From PZPK01 sp965230795 (GTDB taxonomy: Bacteria; Pseudomonadota; Gammaproteobacteria; Pseudomonadales; Oleiphilaceae), in contig OZ246020.1 of assembly GCA_965230795.1 (NCBI GenBank), forward strand, positions 3,782,001 through 3,846,000: a DNA stretch of 64,000 bases. The letters are read 5' to 3'. This document shows positions 42,000-50,842 of this stretch, piece by piece. The first letter of the stretch is position 1. Each line of letters opens with the position of its first letter. Position numbers and translations under genes: made by a program. Under the pieces are notes generated by a model, which made no database searches, was not told the origin of the DNA, and saw only the letters and a program-made list of their open reading frames with translations.

Positions 42000-43298
42000 T
42001 CACTTGTTCTTTTTGACATCTGAATTTGCGGCTTCCCCCTGCTCACCCCCGCCATCGTCGGCAGGTGCTTTACCTTGCGCTTTTGGTGATTTACTTTTTG
42101 CCGAATCGATCTGGGTGACATTTTTAGCACCCTGATCTGGCTTCACGGTAAAGTCCCGGTCCAGCGTGAAGAAGGACTCGCAGCCATCCTCGGTAATGTA
42201 GATGGTGTCGGAGATGCCACAGGTTTTGTCACCATCCACCCCCCACATCCAGGGGATAATATGAAAGGTCATGCCCGGCTGCAGTATTCGGGATTCACCC
42301 TGCTTCAGGCTGATGATGTAGCCCTCATCCCAGCTCGGGGGAAAGGCGATGCCGATGGAATAGCCGGAGCGGGTAATCAGCTGCGCTCCCACATTATTAT
42401 CGGTAATGATATTCCTCACCAGATTGTCTGCATCCGATACCGTCATGCCGGGCTGGATCTGATCATGCAGGGAGTCCAGCGCATGCTTCATTTTTTCCTG
42501 GGCTTCATGCATGGAGTCACTCAACTCTCCCAGAATGACAGTGCGCATCATCGCGGTGTGATAACGACGATAGCAGCCTCCCACTTCCAGAAACACATGC
42601 TCACCGGGTTGCACTACCCGACCTTCCCAGGTGGCATGACCAATCATGGTTCGGGGTCCCGACGTGATATAGGGCATCACCGAGGGTGTCTCACCACCCG
42701 CCTTGAACATGGCCGCACTCACTTCCGCACCAATTTCGTTTTCGGTGGCACCCGCCACACTGGCGGCAATACCGGCTTTCATACCGGCTTCCGTCGCCTT
42801 GGCCGCCCGCTTCATGACTTCGATTTCCACGGCGGATTTACATACACGTCCTTCTTCAACAATACCGAAACAATCCAGCAACTTGGCGTTTTTCAGGGTG
42901 GTGTGAATAAAGTCCTGCTGGTACGCCGGAAAAAAGTAGCTGTTGCGTTCATAGCCGATGCGTTTGTTGGCCAGACCGAATTCCCGCAAGGCATCCACCA
43001 GCATCTGGATGGCGTCACCGGTATCCGGATAGGGACGGGTACGCTCGACCCAGGTACGGGCATAGATATTTGAGGCTTCCAGAGCGCGCGTAATCATGAA
43101 GGGCTCGTCTTCCAAGGGCACAACCAATGCCTGGAAAAATGAGTAGCCCGTGGTCTGATAATCTGTCAGATACATGATGTTTTCGGGATCGGTAATCACC
43201 ACCGCATCCAGATGACGCTGTTGGATTCGATGCCGCAATTCACTGATCCGTCTTTCATATTCCTCAAAAGGAAAGGTCATGTCATCGCGTGGAATCAT
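42000..43298 (-). CDS. doeA: Creatinase-fold M24 hydrolase, probable ectoine hydrolase
   Basis: 432 residues. An N-terminal creatinase domain and a pita-bread M24 domain. The dinuclear metal ligands of M24 peptidases are missing: the first Asp is Glu and the second Ala ('FLEVGGCYRRYHTAMMRT'), and the His and Glu ligands are also replaced. This is expected for creatinase and ectoine hydrolase. 'GCYRRYH' and 'PPSWDEG...LQPGMTFHIIP' parallel DoeA/EutD. It would open the ectoine ring to N-acetyl-diaminobutyrate. The ATG overlaps the preceding stop by four bases. The last 45 residues are a polar, probably disordered tail. Confidence 0.75.
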   Translation of the reverse strand: MIPRDDMTFPFEEYERRISELRHRIQQRHLDAVVITDPENIMYLTDYQTTGYSFFQALVVPLEDEPFMITRALEASNIYARTWVERTRPYPDTGDAIQMLVDALREFGLANKRIGYERNSYFFPAYQQDFIHTTLKNAKLLDCFGIVEEGRVCKSAVEIEVMKRAAKATEAGMKAGIAASVAGATENEIGAEVSAAMFKAGGETPSVMPYITSGPRTMIGHATWEGRVVQPGEHVFLEVGGCYRRYHTAMMRTVILGELSDSMHEAQEKMKHALDSLHDQIQPGMTVSDADNLVRNIITDNNVGAQLITRSGYSIGIAFPPSWDEGYIISLKQGESRILQPGMTFHIIPWMWGVDGDKTCGISDTIYITEDGCESFFTLDRDFTVKPDQGAKNVTQIDSAKSKSPKAQGKAPADDGGGEQGEAANSDVKKNK

Positions 43299-44569
43299 GC
43301 TGTATCTCCAAGTACTTTCTTGATCTGATTAACAAGAATCACCAGACCCTCTTTCAAATCCTGTTCGAGTATCGTCAATGGAGGTATTAATTTGATCACG
43401 CGGCCACCTGAGCCACAGGCGGATACCAGCAAGCCGTCTTGGAAACAGCCGTTAACAATAGCCTTGGCATGATCCCCCGAGCTCACATCGACGCCAAAGA
43501 TCATTCCCTTGCCACGAATCTGCACGCCATCAAGCCCTTCCTGAAGCGGCACGATGGCATTACGCATGATCTCACTGTAGCGATGCACCTGCTGCATCAA
43601 AGCGTTGTCATCAAAATACTTCAAGGCTTCGGTGCCGGCGACAAAGGACAATCCCTGGCCACGAAACGTGCCGGTGTGTTCACCGGGGTTCCAGTGTTTA
43701 TCAATCTCGGGTTTCACCAGGTTCATGGCCAGTGGCGTGCCCATGCCGCCAATGCCTTTAGCGAGACAGACGATGTCCGGATCAATATCCATATCGTCAA
43801 AACTGAAGTAGCTACCGGTGCGTCCACAACCCACCTGAATATCATCGACAATGAAAACCGACCCCAGCTCTTTCGCCAAGGTCTGGACTTCCTGCAACCA
43901 GGCTTTGCTGGCCACGTTGACGCCACCTTCCGCCTGAATTGCTTCAACCAGAAACGCTGCCGGTGGTTGAATGCCACTGGAACCGTCCCGATAACGCGCC
44001 CTTAACTGCTTCAGACCTTCAAGCCCGCAACCCAGCTCACAGCCCTGGCACCTCGGCTCACAACCGAAGGGGTAATGTGAAACGTGGTTTAGCGGCACGC
44101 CTGCGGCACCACGAAACACCTGATTGGCTGTGCACGCAAGTGAGCCCAAGGTCATGCCATGAAAGCCCTTGCTGAAGGCAACCACTTCCTGCCGCCCAGT
44201 CGCGCGTCGAGCAATCTTCAATGCGGCTTCCACCGCATTGGTTCCGGTGGGTCCCATAAATTGTAACTTGTGGGGCATGTTACGTGGTTCGAGCACTGTG
44301 CTGACAAACTTTTCCATGAATGTCTGTTTCGCCGCACTGTGCATATCCAGACTGTGGGTCACACCATTTCGCTCCAGATACGCGATCATGGCTTTTTTCA
44401 TGTGCTCGTTGTTGTGACCGAAATTCAGCACGCCTGCGCCGGCAAAGAAATCAATATATTCCTTGCCCTCCACATCTGTCTGCCGAGCATTTTCGGCGGT
44501 ATCAAAAACAACAGGATAGACCCTGCAATAACCGCGAACGTCTGATTCTCGCTGATCAAAAATACTCAT
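43295..44569 (-). CDS. doeD: EctB/DoeD-type diaminobutyrate aminotransferase with a four-Cys insert
   Basis: 424 residues from the ATG at 44569 (AAGGAG upstream). A class III PLP aminotransferase, very like EctB: 'MSIFDQRESDVRGYCR', 'DFFAGAGVLNFGHNN' and 'GPTGTNAVEAALKIAR'. The PLP lysine is Lys271 (LAKGIGG). In a catabolic setting it would convert diaminobutyrate to aspartate semialdehyde. A Cys cluster at 170-181 (C-x3-C-x2-C-x3-C) lies where EctB proteins, as I remember them, have none. It could alternatively serve ectoine synthesis, as ectA is nearby. Confidence 0.82.
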   Translation of the reverse strand: MSIFDQRESDVRGYCRVYPVVFDTAENARQTDVEGKEYIDFFAGAGVLNFGHNNEHMKKAMIAYLERNGVTHSLDMHSAAKQTFMEKFVSTVLEPRNMPHKLQFMGPTGTNAVEAALKIARRATGRQEVVAFSKGFHGMTLGSLACTANQVFRGAAGVPLNHVSHYPFGCEPRCQGCELGCGLEGLKQLRARYRDGSSGIQPPAAFLVEAIQAEGGVNVASKAWLQEVQTLAKELGSVFIVDDIQVGCGRTGSYFSFDDMDIDPDIVCLAKGIGGMGTPLAMNLVKPEIDKHWNPGEHTGTFRGQGLSFVAGTEALKYFDDNALMQQVHRYSEIMRNAIVPLQEGLDGVQIRGKGMIFGVDVSSGDHAKAIVNGCFQDGLLVSACGSGGRVIKLIPPLTILEQDLKEGLVILVNQIKKVLGDTA

Positions 44570-44635
44570 AGGCAATCTCCTTTGGATGATTGAAATAAGA
44601 GGTGACGCCCTCAGCAGCGTCAAAAACAGGACCGC

Positions 44636-45799
44636 TCAGGGCAGCGGTGCGCCAACCAGTTGCGCGTACAGGCGAGTCACGCGCTCAACCAGCCGGTCAT
44701 TGAAGTCGTAGTAAGGGCTGTGACAGGGATGATGATGGTTATTGCCATCATCCGCTCCGATCAACGCATAGGCGCCGGGAATTTCCTTGAGGTAGTAACT
44801 AAAATCTTCAGATGCCATAACGGGTACCGGGTGTTGCGTTGACAGAGACTCGTGGCCATACAATGAGCGCCAATGTTGGCGCATCTGTTCAGCCTGCTCA
44901 GGGTGATTAATGGTGGGCTGGTAGCGTGGGTGAATCGCTACCTCGCAATCCACACCATAGCTTTGCGCGGTATGTTGACTAATGTCTTCGATCAGTTGAT
45001 TGATGCGCTCTCGCGATTTTTCGGAGGAAATACGGATACTGCCTCCCAGCACCGCTTTTTCAGGAATCACAGTGGAAGCACTGGGGGCTTCAATAGACGT
45101 CACACTGAGCACACTGGCCTCCTGCGGTGGCAGACGCCTGCTGACCACCTGTTGCAGGGCAAGGGTAATGGCACTGGCTGCCAGCACGGGATCCCGGCAG
45201 ATCTCGGGCTGACTGGCATGACCACCGATTCCGGTCAGTGAGATATCGAAGGTGCCATTACCACACATGACGATGCCGTTGGGACACAGGATCTGGCCAA
45301 AGGGAATCGCTGGCCAATTATGCCAGCCGTAAATACAATCGACGCCTTCCAGGGCGCCGTCCTCGATCATACGTTTGGCACCATGTCCACCCTCTTCTGC
45401 CGGTTGAAACAGCAGGGACACCGGACCGGGCAAATCGCTTTCAACATGCTTGAGCCATCGTGCTGTGGCCAGCAAGGTCGCGGTATGGCCGTCATGCCCA
45501 CAGGCATGCATACAGCCAGACTTCGTGGATTTCCAATCGACATCGGTGCGCTCATCAATGGGCAGGGCATCAATATCCCCGCGTAAGGCGATATGCTGTG
45601 CATCGCCTTTTGCCTGGGGATTCAGTATCGCGACCGTGCCGGTGTCCGCACAGGGTCGCCAGGAGATGTTGAGTTCGGAAAGGTTTTTTCGGATACGCTC
45701 AGCAGTTTCCTGCTCCTGCCAACCCAGTTCCGGGTTGGCGTGCAGTTCATGCCGCCACGTCTGCGCAACCGCCATGGTTTGTTGCCAATATTTTTGCAT
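44636..45799 (-). CDS. M20-family amidohydrolase, probable N-acetyl-diaminobutyrate deacetylase (DoeB2 type)
   Basis: 387 residues from the ATG at 45799 (GGAG upstream). M20D peptidase/amidohydrolase with the metal-binding 'GCMHACGHDGHTA', 'FQPAEEGGHGA' and 'GWHNWP' motifs. In ectoine breakdown the deacetylation of N-alpha-acetyl-diaminobutyrate is done by DoeB (AstE/AspA fold) or by an M20 alternative named DoeB2. The operon position, ahead of the aminotransferase and hydrolase genes, favours that role. Alternatives are IAA-amino acid or N-acyl amino acid hydrolase. First gene of the operon; divergent from argC. Confidence 0.72.
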   Translation of the reverse strand: MQKYWQQTMAVAQTWRHELHANPELGWQEQETAERIRKNLSELNISWRPCADTGTVAILNPQAKGDAQHIALRGDIDALPIDERTDVDWKSTKSGCMHACGHDGHTATLLATARWLKHVESDLPGPVSLLFQPAEEGGHGAKRMIEDGALEGVDCIYGWHNWPAIPFGQILCPNGIVMCGNGTFDISLTGIGGHASQPEICRDPVLAASAITLALQQVVSRRLPPQEASVLSVTSIEAPSASTVIPEKAVLGGSIRISSEKSRERINQLIEDISQHTAQSYGVDCEVAIHPRYQPTINHPEQAEQMRQHWRSLYGHESLSTQHPVPVMASEDFSYYLKEIPGAYALIGADDGNNHHHPCHSPYYDFNDRLVERVTRLYAQLVGAPLP

Positions 45800-46066
45800 G
45801 CTTCTCCAAGTTCGTTGGGCGAATTTGGTGTTCACTCTGCGCGTTCGGGCAAACAAGTATCAGGCGTCGATTCGGAAGCAATCACCTGCCTGACCCTTAG
45901 AAGGGTAGTCTTTCGACACCACGCTTGCAACGTTGTCTCCTATCACACCACATACACGCTGGGCTGTTTTTCAGGATGAATAGGGGCGATGTCGCGTAGC
46001 AGTTCATGCTAGACTAACTGCCCTTGAATATTCCCAAACATCACTCGGCATAGGAGAAGACAAGCG

Positions 46067-47113
46067 GTGATCAGTGTAGGTATTGTCGGAGCCACCGGAT
46101 ATACCGGTTCGGAATTATTGCGCCTGTTGGTGCTGCATCCTCAGGTCAGCATCGATGTGGTCTCTTCACGGTCTGAGTCCGGCACCCCCGTCGCCGACAT
46201 GTTTCCCAATCTGCGCGGTTATCTGGACGTCGATTTCAGCACTCCCGAGGTGGAAAACTTTCTCAGCTGTGATGTGGTGTTCTTTGCGACACCCCATGGC
46301 GTTGCCCAATCCATGATGGGTGAGTTTGCTGCCCACAACATCAAAGTCATTGATCTGTCCGCCGACTTTCGCCTGAAAGACGCAGAACTGTGGGCACAGT
46401 GGTACAACCAGCCTCACGGTTGTCCGGAACTGCTGGATCAAGCCGTCTATGGATTGCCTGAAATCAATCGCGACCAGCTGACGGATGCCAATCTCGTAGC
46501 CTGTCCGGGCTGTTACCCAACAGCAATTATTCTGGGTCTGTTGCCGCTGATTGAGGCGGGCTGGATTGATACCAGCCGACTGATCGCCGACGCCAAAACC
46601 GGTGTCAGCGGCGCCGGACGCGCAGCCAAGATTGGTATGCTGCTGGCGGAATGCTCTGACAGCTTCAAGGCCTACGGCGTTGCCGGTCATCGCCATAGTC
46701 CCGAGATGGAACAGATCCTGACCGAGCATAGTCAGTCACCTGTTGATCTGACCTTCGTCCCTCATCTCGTTCCCATGATTCGCGGCATTGAAGCCACGCT
46801 TTACACAGAGCTGCTGCCCGAGCATTCAGATCGATCCCTGGATGAGGTGCAGGCGCTGTATGAAAAACGCTTTGCCAACGATGCTTTTGTTGATGTGATG
46901 CCAACGGGCTCTCTGCCAGAAACCCGAAGCGTCAAGGGTTCCAATTTCTGTCGTATCGCCTTGCATCGACAAGCCGGCAGCAACCGACTCATCATTCTTT
47001 CGGTGATCGATAATCTGGTAAAAGGCTCGTCCGGACAGGCGATTCAGAACATGAACCTGATGTTCGGCTTTGAAGAGAGCCTTGGTCTCAGGCAAGTGGC
47101 TCTGCTACCCTGA
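46067..47113 (+). CDS. argC: N-acetyl-gamma-glutamyl-phosphate reductase
   Basis: 348 residues from a GTG with TAGGAGA upstream. ArgC reduces N-acetylglutamyl phosphate with NADPH in arginine synthesis. The NADP fold begins 'VGIVGATGYTGSELLRLL'; the catalytic cysteine is in 'CPGCYPTA' near residue 150, and 'GVSGAGRAAK' and 'HRHSPE' are family features. Other arg genes are not in the window. Confidence 0.96.
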   Translation: MISVGIVGATGYTGSELLRLLVLHPQVSIDVVSSRSESGTPVADMFPNLRGYLDVDFSTPEVENFLSCDVVFFATPHGVAQSMMGEFAAHNIKVIDLSADFRLKDAELWAQWYNQPHGCPELLDQAVYGLPEINRDQLTDANLVACPGCYPTAIILGLLPLIEAGWIDTSRLIADAKTGVSGAGRAAKIGMLLAECSDSFKAYGVAGHRHSPEMEQILTEHSQSPVDLTFVPHLVPMIRGIEATLYTELLPEHSDRSLDEVQALYEKRFANDAFVDVMPTGSLPETRSVKGSNFCRIALHRQAGSNRLIILSVIDNLVKGSSGQAIQNMNLMFGFEESLGLRQVALLP

Positions 47114-47168
47114 GGTTGAGCGGGTATTGCTGGCTCGCTCAAGCAAGAAACCCAAAAAGGGGGTAAGT

Positions 47169-47579
47169 ATGTTTCCCCGACTGACACACATAGCCCTGCA
47201 CGTTCGTGATTTGGACGCCTGCATCGACTTTTATCGCAGCTATTGTGGTATGGAAATCTGTCACCGGCGCGATTCCGCCCACAAGCGGATCGTGTGGATG
47301 GCCGAGCCCGGTCGCGAGCGTGACTTTATTTTTGTGCTGATGTCAGGAGGCAATGACCTGAGCCTGGCCGAAAACGACTATCGCCATTTCGGTTTTGCCG
47401 TCGAAACTCGCGGCGATGTTGACCGTCTTGCTGCACAGGCGCAACAGGCAGGATGCTTGCTATGGCCGCCCCGTGAAGAACCTTATCCGGTTGGCTATTA
47501 TTGCGGTGTCAAAGACCCTAACGGTAACTCGGTCGAATTCAGCTATGGCCAGCCACTGGGACCCGGTGCTATCGAGTGA
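47169..47579 (+). CDS. VOC/glyoxalase-fold protein
   Basis: 136 residues from the ATG at 47169, with GGGGG just upstream. One vicinal-oxygen-chelate unit: 'LTHIALHVRDLDACIDFYRSYCGM' at the start, and 'YCGVKDPNGNSVEFSYGQPL' at the end, with the likely metal residues His (early strand) and Glu (VEFS). Substrate unknown; members include glyoxalase I and dioxygenases. It follows argC by 55 bp. Confidence 0.85.
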   Translation: MFPRLTHIALHVRDLDACIDFYRSYCGMEICHRRDSAHKRIVWMAEPGRERDFIFVLMSGGNDLSLAENDYRHFGFAVETRGDVDRLAAQAQQAGCLLWPPREEPYPVGYYCGVKDPNGNSVEFSYGQPLGPGAIE

Positions 47580-47640
47580 TACCAATGTGCATCGACACCG
47601 CTGATAAATTGCTGTCACAGAGTAAGGGTACCTTGAAACG

Positions 47641-48435
47641 ATGAACTCTTCTGAACGACCACATGTCACCGCCCGTTCCTGGGATCATCTGCAGGAATTG
47701 CTGTTTGCCGGCTCGTGGAACGACCACATCCAGCGCCATCGATCCCCCTACGTCTTTCGTGGTCTGGCCAATGCAAATTATGATCTGCAAACCTCATTGA
47801 TGCGCCTGGGCGGCGAGTACGCTCAGCTGGAAAAGCACCTGCTGCGCAACTTCAAGAAATACGGCCACGACACCTTCACCGCCACCGACTCCATCTGGCA
47901 CTGGCTCACCATGGCCCAACACCATGGCTTACCGACACGCATGCTCGACTGGACCTACTCGCCGCTGGTCGGCATGCATTTCGCCACCGCCGACATTCAC
48001 CATGCCGATGCCGACGGTGTGATCTGGAAAGTGAACTACCACGACTCCTACAATCAGTTGCCAGAAGCCTTGAAAGACTGTCTGGATGATGAAGGCGGTA
48101 ATGTGCTCACGGTGGATATGCTGACCAGCCTGGTCAAGCGCCTGGATGCCTTTGAACTCCTGAGCAAGGATGAATTTTTTATCTTCTTCGAGCCGCCGGC
48201 CATCGATGCCCGAATTGTTAACCAGCACGGCCTGTTCTCCATCGCATCCAGTCCCACCCTGCGCATGGAAAAGTTACTGGAAAGTACGGACTACCAGAAG
48301 ATCATCATTCCTGCAAACATCAAATGGGAAATTCGCGACAAACTGGATCAGGCCAACATCACTGAACGGGTGTTGTTCCCGGGTCTGGAAGGCCTGAGCC
48401 AGTGGCTCAAGCGTCACTATAGCCCCCGACGCTAG
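47641..48435 (+). CDS. FRG-domain protein
   Basis: 264 residues. The FRG domain is recognised by 'YVFRGLANANYDLQTSLMR' around residues 37-55 and 'QHHGLPTRMLDWTYSPLVGMHFA' at about 92-114. Its role is unknown; FRG proteins are often scattered and found in mobile or defence regions, though here it follows two ordinary metabolic genes. C-terminal region about 150-264 is also family-typical. No partner gene is evident. Confidence 0.85.
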   Translation: MNSSERPHVTARSWDHLQELLFAGSWNDHIQRHRSPYVFRGLANANYDLQTSLMRLGGEYAQLEKHLLRNFKKYGHDTFTATDSIWHWLTMAQHHGLPTRMLDWTYSPLVGMHFATADIHHADADGVIWKVNYHDSYNQLPEALKDCLDDEGGNVLTVDMLTSLVKRLDAFELLSKDEFFIFFEPPAIDARIVNQHGLFSIASSPTLRMEKLLESTDYQKIIIPANIKWEIRDKLDQANITERVLFPGLEGLSQWLKRHYSPRR

Positions 48436-48470
48436 TCCGCCAGGGGCTGGCATGCACTGTTGACAGGCGC

Positions 48471-48989
48471 CTAGGCATCCGCCTGAGGTGTCGACAAAGG
48501 CCCGATACGAAACAGCGATTCGGCCTCATGGTCGCCCAACATTTCTCGGGTGAAAAATTCAGGCTCTTCGTGAATGCTCGCACCCTCTTTTTGGGCAAAG
48601 CCATGGAAAAGTTTGCGAGACGGCACATTGGATGGGGTAATCGTTGTTTGCAAGGTCGTGACGCCCCGGCAACTATCCCGTTTCAGAATCGCCTGAATCA
48701 TTCGTGTAGCCAGACCATGCCCCCTGCCCTCTTTGGCCACCCCTACCTGCCAGAGAAAAAATACCTGCGGATCTTTGGGGAGACGATGGCCCGTGACGTA
48801 ACCAATGATTTGATCATCCTTGCGGGCAATCACACAGGTTTCAGAGAAATGCGTACACTGCAGAACATTGCAGTACACGGAGTTCATGTCCAAAGGCGGG
48901 CTGGTACGGATAAAGGTATTGAGCTCGGCACCATCTTCCTTGCGCGGTTCGTGCAGGATAATACCGGAAAATTCGTCATCGATATTCAT
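48471..48989 (-). CDS. ectA: Diaminobutyrate acetyltransferase
   Basis: 172 residues, a GNAT enzyme that makes N-gamma-acetyl-diaminobutyrate, the precursor that EctC cyclises to ectoine. Recognition is clear: 'LDMNSVYCNVLQCTHFSETCVIA', 'VFFLWQVGVAKEGRGHGLATRM' with the acetyl-CoA pyrophosphate loop, and 'TTITPSNVPSRKLF'. It stands alone: neither ectB nor ectC adjoins it, although an EctB-like gene is 3.9 kb away on the same strand. Convergent with the FRG gene. Confidence 0.9.
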   Translation of the reverse strand: MNIDDEFSGIILHEPRKEDGAELNTFIRTSPPLDMNSVYCNVLQCTHFSETCVIARKDDQIIGYVTGHRLPKDPQVFFLWQVGVAKEGRGHGLATRMIQAILKRDSCRGVTTLQTTITPSNVPSRKLFHGFAQKEGASIHEEPEFFTREMLGDHEAESLFRIGPLSTPQADA

Positions 48990-49045
48990 GGGCGTCCTTA
49001 TGCTTGAAGGGAATGAAACGTGAGGACGTCAGCTTAGAGGAAGGT

Positions 49046-49067
49046 GGGCGCCTTAGGCAAGGCGCCC
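49046..49067 (-). terminator. Perfect 9-bp hairpin after the vWA lipoprotein gene
   Basis: GGGCGCCTT (49046-49054), AGGC, AAGGCGCCC (49059-49067) form a perfect stem with a four-base loop. It lies 13 bp beyond the stop of the lipoprotein gene. There is no T-run on either strand, so it is a terminator only in a loose sense or an mRNA-end stabiliser. Confidence 0.45.
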
Positions 49068-49079
49068 TAAAGGTATCGC

Positions 49080-50711
49080 CTATTCCGACACCACAATGGT
49101 GGTGCTTTCAGCACGGACTGTGTTGGTTAACTGCAAGGTTGCGGTGCCGGTAACTGAAGTCATGGTAAAAGATCCATCGGCATTGGTGGTGCCAGCCCCG
49201 GTTCCCGCAATAATTGCCCAGGCATAATCCCCGGCACCATATTCTGTGTTGGTCCAGCGCGTTGCTGGGCGGAAGGTTTGGATATCGTCGAAGTCTGCCT
49301 GACGTGCCGCGAGGTATTCTCCATTAGGACCTGTAATCTCAACCAGAAAATAGTCTGTTCCCAGAATATTCGCGGGTAATTCTTCCTCTGGCGTACCCAA
49401 AGCGAGAGGTACGTCAAACTCCCAATCAGCGTTGAGAGAGTAGCTAAATCCAGTCGCATTATCTGAGGCAAAAACCGACTCATGATCCCCTGTTCTTGGC
49501 AGGAATGCATAGCGGTAAATGTACACCGTATCCAGGTCAATGCGTTCGTCAATAGCATCTATCTGATTCTGAATAAGGCTGGATGAAAAACTATAAGCAC
49601 CGCCAGAATACAGCAAACTGGTTGAAGTTTCTGCTTCGTCACTGAGTGCCTGATAAAGTGAACCGGCACTGCCATCATCATCACCCACCACATAGTAGAA
49701 AACCGGTTTGTAGATTTCTAAAGTGTCAGACGAACCATTGGCCTTGACGAAGGCCTGCGACTGTATGGCCTCGATCATATCTTCCTGCGAATACTCAGCA
49801 AAGCTATCAGCTCCAGACGAAAACAATACAAGTTGACTCAACCAAATTTCATCTGCAGAAACCATGTCGATCAGATCATTCACATCACCTGGCAAAGGAG
49901 CATCACGAAAATCATTGTCATCATCAATGAAACGGCCAACTGCCTCTAACAACGCCCGATGCAGGCTACTGCTCTGTCCCAAAGTTTTATCATCAAATCT
50001 TGTCTGAACATCATCCAAAGCCGCTTTGATCGCCGCATTATCTGTGGTTGCTCCCCCCGTCAAATCGATGGTTTGCGTGCCGAAAGCCCACACCACAAAC
50101 TCCTGATTCGCTATAATTTCGTTGGCACTGGCTTGCGCTGCATCAACATAATCCTTTGCCTCTGCGATCAAAGCAGCCATATCAACATCGTTCATACTGC
50201 CGCTTACATCGAAAACCAGGGCCGTCCTCAACTGGACAGGGCTGCCAAGAATTCGCTGAAACATCGGAAAGCTTTCAAGAGGATCGATATCGATTTCATT
50301 AATTGTCATTCTAAAATCACTGACTGTCGCCGAGTTGGTCGGAACCAAAGAGCTAGCCACCACAGGGTTTATAATGTAATGGTCTATAAGAGGATAGGAT
50401 CCATCACCCTGAAACAGTCCCGCAGTACCCTCACCACTGAAGTCATCCGAACCTTCCAGCACAGAAAGAGGCAAAAAGCTGAAGGCTGAGTCGCCATCCG
50501 GCACCGGGGTATCATCATCACCGGAGTCATCACCGGAATCATCCCCGGAGTCATCTCCGGAATCATCACTTGAGCCACCACCGGAACCACCGCCGGCAAA
50601 ATCACCACCGCCGTTGCCAAAGCCTGTATCGTCGCTACTGCCACCACCGCAACCTGCCAGCAATAAACATAACAGTACCCCAATGCCGAGGAAGGCCTTT
50701 CGTAAAGACAT
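49080..50711 (-). CDS. vWA-domain lipoprotein with Asp/Ser/Gly repeats
   Basis: 543 residues. Lipobox LAGC with Cys21, then a Gly/Asp/Ser-rich spacer (about 22-70) that includes repeats of the tetrapeptide SGDD. A von Willebrand A-type domain follows with the MIDAS motif DVSGSM at 168-173, extending to about 400. The C-terminus (about 450-543) looks like one or two Ig-like folds. It is likely exposed on the outer membrane surface or in the periplasm; adhesion or assembly of surface structures is a guess. Base composition is a little more AT-rich to the eye than its neighbours. Confidence 0.78.
   Translation of the reverse strand: MSLRKAFLGIGVLLCLLLAGCGGGSSDDTGFGNGGGDFAGGGSGGGSSDDSGDDSGDDSGDDSGDDDTPVPDGDSAFSFLPLSVLEGSDDFSGEGTAGLFQGDGSYPLIDHYIINPVVASSLVPTNSATVSDFRMTINEIDIDPLESFPMFQRILGSPVQLRTALVFDVSGSMNDVDMAALIAEAKDYVDAAQASANEIIANQEFVVWAFGTQTIDLTGGATTDNAAIKAALDDVQTRFDDKTLGQSSSLHRALLEAVGRFIDDDNDFRDAPLPGDVNDLIDMVSADEIWLSQLVLFSSGADSFAEYSQEDMIEAIQSQAFVKANGSSDTLEIYKPVFYYVVGDDDGSAGSLYQALSDEAETSTSLLYSGGAYSFSSSLIQNQIDAIDERIDLDTVYIYRYAFLPRTGDHESVFASDNATGFSYSLNADWEFDVPLALGTPEEELPANILGTDYFLVEITGPNGEYLAARQADFDDIQTFRPATRWTNTEYGAGDYAWAIIAGTGAGTTNADGSFTMTSVTGTATLQLTNTVRAESTTIVVSE
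50521..50568. repeat. Four tandem 12-bp repeats inside the vWA lipoprotein gene
   Basis: CCGGARTCATCN is repeated four times at 50521-50568. On the coding strand each unit gives the four-residue repeat SGDD. The unit is a multiple of three, so changes in copy number would lengthen or shorten the spacer between the lipid anchor and the vWA domain without a frameshift. Confidence 0.9.
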
Positions 50712-50842
50712 GCCTGATATCCCTTGAAAAATACTAATAAAATCAACGCGTCGACGAAGGAAAAATCGCCCTGTTTATTTCAGTATAATCGAAGATCTGA
50801 ATTTAGAGTGTTTTCTTTTGAAAACGCGAACGCGTCAGGTTT

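Noticed and set aside
42261..43073. 270-codon plus-strand frame
   Set aside because: Antisense to the ectoine hydrolase-like gene; no domain, His/Gly-rich shadow.
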